Part shown: piece by piece, positions 60,542 to 64,000 of the stretch
Numbering within the stretch: the stretch's first letter is position 1
How the letters are laid out: the number at the start of each line of letters is the position of its first letter
Assembly: GCA_014323795.1 (NCBI GenBank)
Contig: JACONK010000010.1
Span: 54,472 to 118,471 of the forward strand
From: Paracoccaceae bacterium
GTDB lineage: Bacteria > Pseudomonadota > Alphaproteobacteria > Rhodobacterales > Rhodobacteraceae
Length of the DNA: 64,000 nt
Direction: 5' to 3'
Notes under the pieces: generated by a model
What the model was told of the DNA's origin: nothing
Databases searched by the model: none
What the model saw: the letters and a program-made list of their open reading frames with translations, nothing else
Translations under genes and position numbers: made by a program

Positions 60542-62752
60542 TTATCGGAAAATGCTTTTGAGCAGGCGGTTGATCACGTTTTCCGCCTCCTGCTCCGTGT
60601 CTGCGGGGTCTTGTCCGGCCTGCCCTGCAAAGTTCCCCGCCACATCCTGCGATGTTTCGGTGTGCTCTGCCATACCGGGCAAGGCATCGGTCGGGCGCAC
60701 CATCGGCAGGGGGGCAGGGATAGCACCGTTGATTATGCGCACAACGGTTTCGCGCCAGATATCCGCAGGCAGACCGGACCCGGTCACCCCGGTGAGCTTG
60801 CGGTTGTCATCGTATCCCATCCAGACGCCCACAACGTAGTCAGAGGTAAAGCCTATGAACCAAGCATCCCGTGCTGCATTTGTGGTGCCGGTTTTACCGG
60901 CCACCTCCACGCCCGGGATTCTTGCCCGGGCACCGGAGCCGGCCATCACCACCTGATGCATCATATATACGAGCTGCCCGGCGGCCTTTTCGCTGACAAT
61001 CTGTTCGCCATTTCCGCCATCGGAGGATGAGCGCTCCATGAACCGTGTGCTGTCGCCGCGGATCGCAAAATATATCACGCCATAGGGTGGTGTGGCACGC
61101 CCGCCGTTCAGGATGCCGGCGTAGGCACCTGTCATTTCCAGCAGCGATGCCTCTGACGCGCCGAGTGCGATAGCCGGGCCGTCGGCAATCTCTGAGGCGA
61201 CGCCAAACCCTGTCGCCACGGCTTTCACCCGTTCGCGGCCGACTGCTTCTGACACTTTGACAGCCACCGTATTTACTGACCGTGCGAGTGCTTCGGTTAC
61301 AGAAATCTCGCCAAGGTATTCGTCACGGTAGTTACGCGGAGACCATTTGCCGGAGCCCGGGATGTTGAGAGTGATCGGTTCATCCATCACGCGTATTTCC
61401 GGGTTCCATCCTTCGTTTAGTGCGGCCGCGTAGATGAACGGTTTGAACGACGAGCCGGTCTGGCGCCTGGCTTGGGTGGCGCGGCTGAACTGGCCCGCGA
61501 GCCCGCTTTTGCGCCCCCCCACAATCGCGCGCACGGCACCGTCGTTTGACAGCACCACGATGGCCGCTTGCGCCTCTGATCCCTTTTTGACCCTGGTTTC
61601 AAAGATATGGGCCAGTGCCTCCTCCGCTGCCTTCTGGATGCGCGGATCAAAGGTGGTGCCGACAGTATAGTCTGCTGCCAGATCTCCTGCGAAGGTTTTT
61701 TCATGTTCCATCAGCCAGTCGGCAAAGTAATCGCCGACCCGGCGTTTGGCGGCGTCTGACAGCTGCGCGGGGTTGGCCCGTGCGGTATCAGCCTGGGCAG
61801 TCGTCAGATAGCCCTGCGCCTCCATCAGGCTGATGATCAGGTTTGCCCGGTTTTGCGCGGCTTCCATGTTGCGTGTGGGTGCGGTGGCCGACGGAGCCTT
61901 CAAAAGGCCTGCGAGCATCGCGGCCTCCGGCACTGATACGTCTGATGCCGATTTGGAGAAGTACCGCTGGGCTGCTGCTTCAAACCCGTGGCTGCCCGCG
62001 CCGAGGTACGCACGGTTCATGTAGATATTGAGTATTTCGTCTTTCGTATACTTGAGCTCCAGTGCCAGACTCATCGGCACTTCCCTGAGCTTGCGCTCGA
62101 TCATGCCGAGGTCAGGGAAAAACACGCGTTTCGCCACCTGCTGGGTGATTGTGGACCCCCCGTGCCCCCTGAGCGGATGGCGCCCTTCGCGCATATTTGT
62201 GCGGATGGCACCCGCAATGCCGCGCGGGCTGAGCCCGATGTGGCGGTAGAAGCGCTTGTCTTCCGCCGCAACGACGGCATTTTTCAACTGCGGGGCTACC
62301 GTGTTGACGTTGACCATCCCGCCGAACTGATCGCCCCGCCAAGCAAAGACCTGTCCGTTTCTGTCGCGTATTTCAACCGAGCCGCGGGTGCGGCCATCCA
62401 TCAGTGTGCGGGCGTCGTCGGGCAGGCCCGCATAATAGTAGGCTGTCCAGCCCCCTACAACAAGTGCCCCCAGGGTCGCTGTGCGCAGGCTGATCCACCA
62501 GAGCATGCGCAGGGTGCCGCCGAGGATGTATCTGACAGTGCGCGTCAGGATATTGCCGATGGGTTTCCCGCGTGTGGCGTTGGCTTTCGTCCTGCGTTTG
62601 TGACCCGGAAGCAGGCGCAAAGCCAGTCCCGACGCCAACGAACCCGCTCTGGCCGATGCTTTCCTGAATTGCCGCCTGGGTGCCACAAGGGGGGGGTGCT
62701 TTTTACCGGTGTTGGCCATCTGCCCCGAAGACCTGTTCTTGCTGTTTTGCAT
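60542..62752 (-). CDS. Class A penicillin-binding protein (bifunctional PBP1A-like)
   Basis: The 736-residue protein has a basic cytoplasmic N-terminus (about 1-80), one membrane helix (about 85-108), a family 51 glycosyltransferase domain with VAAEDKRFYRHIGLSPRGIAGA and GGSTITQQVAKRVFF, and a transpeptidase with the serine motif GSSFKPF, SVN and KTGTTN. It polymerises and crosslinks peptidoglycan in the periplasm. The C-terminal tail is Gln/Glu-rich. Of two possible starts, the ATG at 62752 was used; one at 62719 would shorten it by 11 residues. Neither has a strong ribosome site. Confidence 0.93.
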   Translation of the reverse strand: MQNSKNRSSGQMANTGKKHPPLVAPRRQFRKASARAGSLASGLALRLLPGHKRRTKANATRGKPIGNILTRTVRYILGGTLRMLWWISLRTATLGALVVGGWTAYYYAGLPDDARTLMDGRTRGSVEIRDRNGQVFAWRGDQFGGMVNVNTVAPQLKNAVVAAEDKRFYRHIGLSPRGIAGAIRTNMREGRHPLRGHGGSTITQQVAKRVFFPDLGMIERKLREVPMSLALELKYTKDEILNIYMNRAYLGAGSHGFEAAAQRYFSKSASDVSVPEAAMLAGLLKAPSATAPTRNMEAAQNRANLIISLMEAQGYLTTAQADTARANPAQLSDAAKRRVGDYFADWLMEHEKTFAGDLAADYTVGTTFDPRIQKAAEEALAHIFETRVKKGSEAQAAIVVLSNDGAVRAIVGGRKSGLAGQFSRATQARRQTGSSFKPFIYAAALNEGWNPEIRVMDEPITLNIPGSGKWSPRNYRDEYLGEISVTEALARSVNTVAVKVSEAVGRERVKAVATGFGVASEIADGPAIALGASEASLLEMTGAYAGILNGGRATPPYGVIYFAIRGDSTRFMERSSSDGGNGEQIVSEKAAGQLVYMMHQVVMAGSGARARIPGVEVAGKTGTTNAARDAWFIGFTSDYVVGVWMGYDDNRKLTGVTGSGLPADIWRETVVRIINGAIPAPLPMVRPTDALPGMAEHTETSQDVAGNFAGQAGQDPADTEQEAENVINRLLKSIFR

Positions 62753-62992
62753 ACAATAGGCAGTCTGCCGCCAATTGTTTAGGGCCTCCTGTCAGCAAGT
62801 ATGCGGCACTCGTCATCTGCCGGATTATGAGTCCTGACCCTGGCCAGGCATATGCTCCCCCCTTTTTTCGGCGGTTGCGGGATGTTTTGACATATTTGAA
62901 TTTACACTTGACGCCGGTGTTTCCGGCCCCCATGTTCGGTGTGCAAAGCCGTTGGGGCACTGAGTCCCTGACGCCAGATGGAGAAACCAGCC

Positions 62993-64000
62993 ATGACCAC
63001 ACTCACCTACAACAACGGACATTTCTTGCATGATGGCACTCGTATGCCTGATCAGTGGGTTGATCATCCTCTTGTTGTCTTTGGTGATCAGCCGGGAACC
63101 AATGGAGATGATACTCTTCGGGGCAACCTTCTTTATGGATGGGCCGGGAACGATACACTGGAAACCAGTGACAAGGATCGCACGGCCTTTTTACAGGGGG
63201 GGCTTGGCAATGATGTCATAGCAGGTGGTAATGCCAACGATCATCTTGTTGGTGGTGCCGGTGATGACACGATCATGCCGGGAACAGGGAGTGATCGTAT
63301 TGATGGAGGCTCTGGCGAGAATGACCATGCAGATTACTCTTCGGAGGATCTTGCCAGCTTTGGCATCAACCTGAACCTTGTCACTGCAGAAGTCAAGTAT
63401 GGCCTTAATAGTGACTACTACACGGACACTCTGACTTCTATAGAGCATGCCACTGGCAACCAAAAGGATGATTCCTTCATTGGCAACTCGGAAGCCAACA
63501 GGTTTTATGGTCTTGGCGGGGACGATTACATTAGCGGGAAAGGTGGCAACGACACGCTGGAAGGCGGTGCGGGTGCCGATACGCTGGATGGCGGGGACGG
63601 GACGGACTGGGCCAGTTATGCGGGCGCGGCATCAGGCGTTACCGTCTCCCTGAAAGGTTTCCAGTTCAGCAGTGCCGAAGGCGATGCCCTGGGCGATACC
63701 TTTGCCTCGATTGAAAACCTTGCCGGGTCTGCCCACGATGATCACCTGGTGGGTGATAACGGGGCGAACCACATCAGGGGCGGTGCCGGGGATGACTACA
63801 TTGATGCTGCCCAGGGTGCCGATACCCTTGAAGGGGGTGCCGGGGATGACCGGCTGATCAGTGGCCAAGGGAATGATATAATGACAGGGGGTGCCGGGGC
63901 CGATACCTTCTCCTTTGGGTCCCACGCCCTGACCCCCGGTGGCCACGACACGATCACCGACTATAACCCTGATGAGGGGGACACCCTGGATTACCTCTAT
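62993..64000 (+). CDS. RTX calcium-binding repeat protein (3' end outside window)
   Basis: From the ATG at 62993 (GGAG 10 bases ahead) the frame is open for 336 codons to the window edge. There is no signal peptide, as expected for a type I secreted protein. Nonapeptide repeats of the GGxGxDxLx kind run through most of it: GGLGNDVIAG, GGAGDDTIMP, GKGGNDTLEGGAGADTLDGG, RGGAGDDYIDA, EGGAGDDRLISGQGND and GGAGADTFSF, and they bind Ca2+ in parallel beta-rolls. Two non-repeat inserts (about 110-165 and 205-245) separate the blocks. The HlyD/PrtD-like pair 4-7 kb to the left could export it. Function of the full protein is unknown. Confidence 0.87.
   Translation, partial: MTTLTYNNGHFLHDGTRMPDQWVDHPLVVFGDQPGTNGDDTLRGNLLYGWAGNDTLETSDKDRTAFLQGGLGNDVIAGGNANDHLVGGAGDDTIMPGTGSDRIDGGSGENDHADYSSEDLASFGINLNLVTAEVKYGLNSDYYTDTLTSIEHATGNQKDDSFIGNSEANRFYGLGGDDYISGKGGNDTLEGGAGADTLDGGDGTDWASYAGAASGVTVSLKGFQFSSAEGDALGDTFASIENLAGSAHDDHLVGDNGANHIRGGAGDDYIDAAQGADTLEGGAGDDRLISGQGNDIMTGGAGADTFSFGSHALTPGGHDTITDYNPDEGDTLDYLY

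Overview
The window is a purple-bacterial photosynthesis gene cluster, about 10.6 to 51.7 kb, with a chromosomal left flank and a cell-envelope and secretion region on the right. Gene content points to an alphaproteobacterium of the order Rhodobacterales. The evidence is the order bchODI-crtA / crtIB-tspO-crtCD / crtEF / bchCXYZ-pufQBALMX / bchP-orf-bchG-ppsR-ppaA / bchFNBHLM-lhaA-puhABC-acsF-puhE-hemA, the spheroidene-type carotenoid genes (crtA, crtC, crtD, crtF), ALA synthase of the HemA type, and PpsR-type control. The oxygen-dependent cyclase acsF is present. No bchE, bchJ, pucBA (LH2), pufC or idi is seen in the window, which fits an aerobic anoxygenic phototroph, although those genes could lie elsewhere in the genome.

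Left flank, 1-10 kb: a minus-strand zorA-zorB-zorC operon of a type I-like Zorya anti-phage system, whose zorC runs off the left edge; then a D-lactate/L-lactate dehydrogenase pair (lldD-dld) and a TetA-like efflux transporter. Two spacers here hold no recognisable gene; one is clearly more AT-rich than its surroundings and one carries a triple 15-bp repeat.

Photosynthesis cluster: the genes supply every step from ALA (hemA) through Mg chelation (bchHID), methylation (bchM), ring-E formation (acsF), ring-D and ring-B reduction (bchNBL, bchXYZ), side-chain finishing (bchF, bchC) and esterification (bchG, bchP) to bacteriochlorophyll a. They also supply spheroidene/spheroidenone carotenoids (crtEBICDFA), the reaction centre (pufLM, puhA), LH1 (pufBA, pufX) and assembly factors (lhaA, puhB, puhC, puhE, bch2). 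Many neighbours overlap by an ATGA-type junction, so they are probably read as long coupled transcripts. TGT-N12-ACA palindromes, the operator type of PpsR/CrtJ, sit in the crtA/crtI, crtD/crtE, crtF/bchC and ppaA/bchF gaps, and one lies inside the first codons of bchG. ppsR and its cobalamin-type antirepressor ppaA are in the cluster.

Right flank, 51.8-64 kb: a Tat-exported pseudoazurin-like cupredoxin convergent with a membrane-anchored protein of unknown function, an FAH-family enzyme, a gene-poor stretch of about 1.1 kb with a small interrupted ORF, a flavodoxin, a type I secretion ABC/MFP pair, mlaA-mlaC lipid-transport genes, a class A penicillin-binding protein, and the start of an RTX repeat protein that runs off the right edge and may be a substrate of the type I exporter. 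No rRNA, tRNA, CRISPR array or insertion sequence was recognised.
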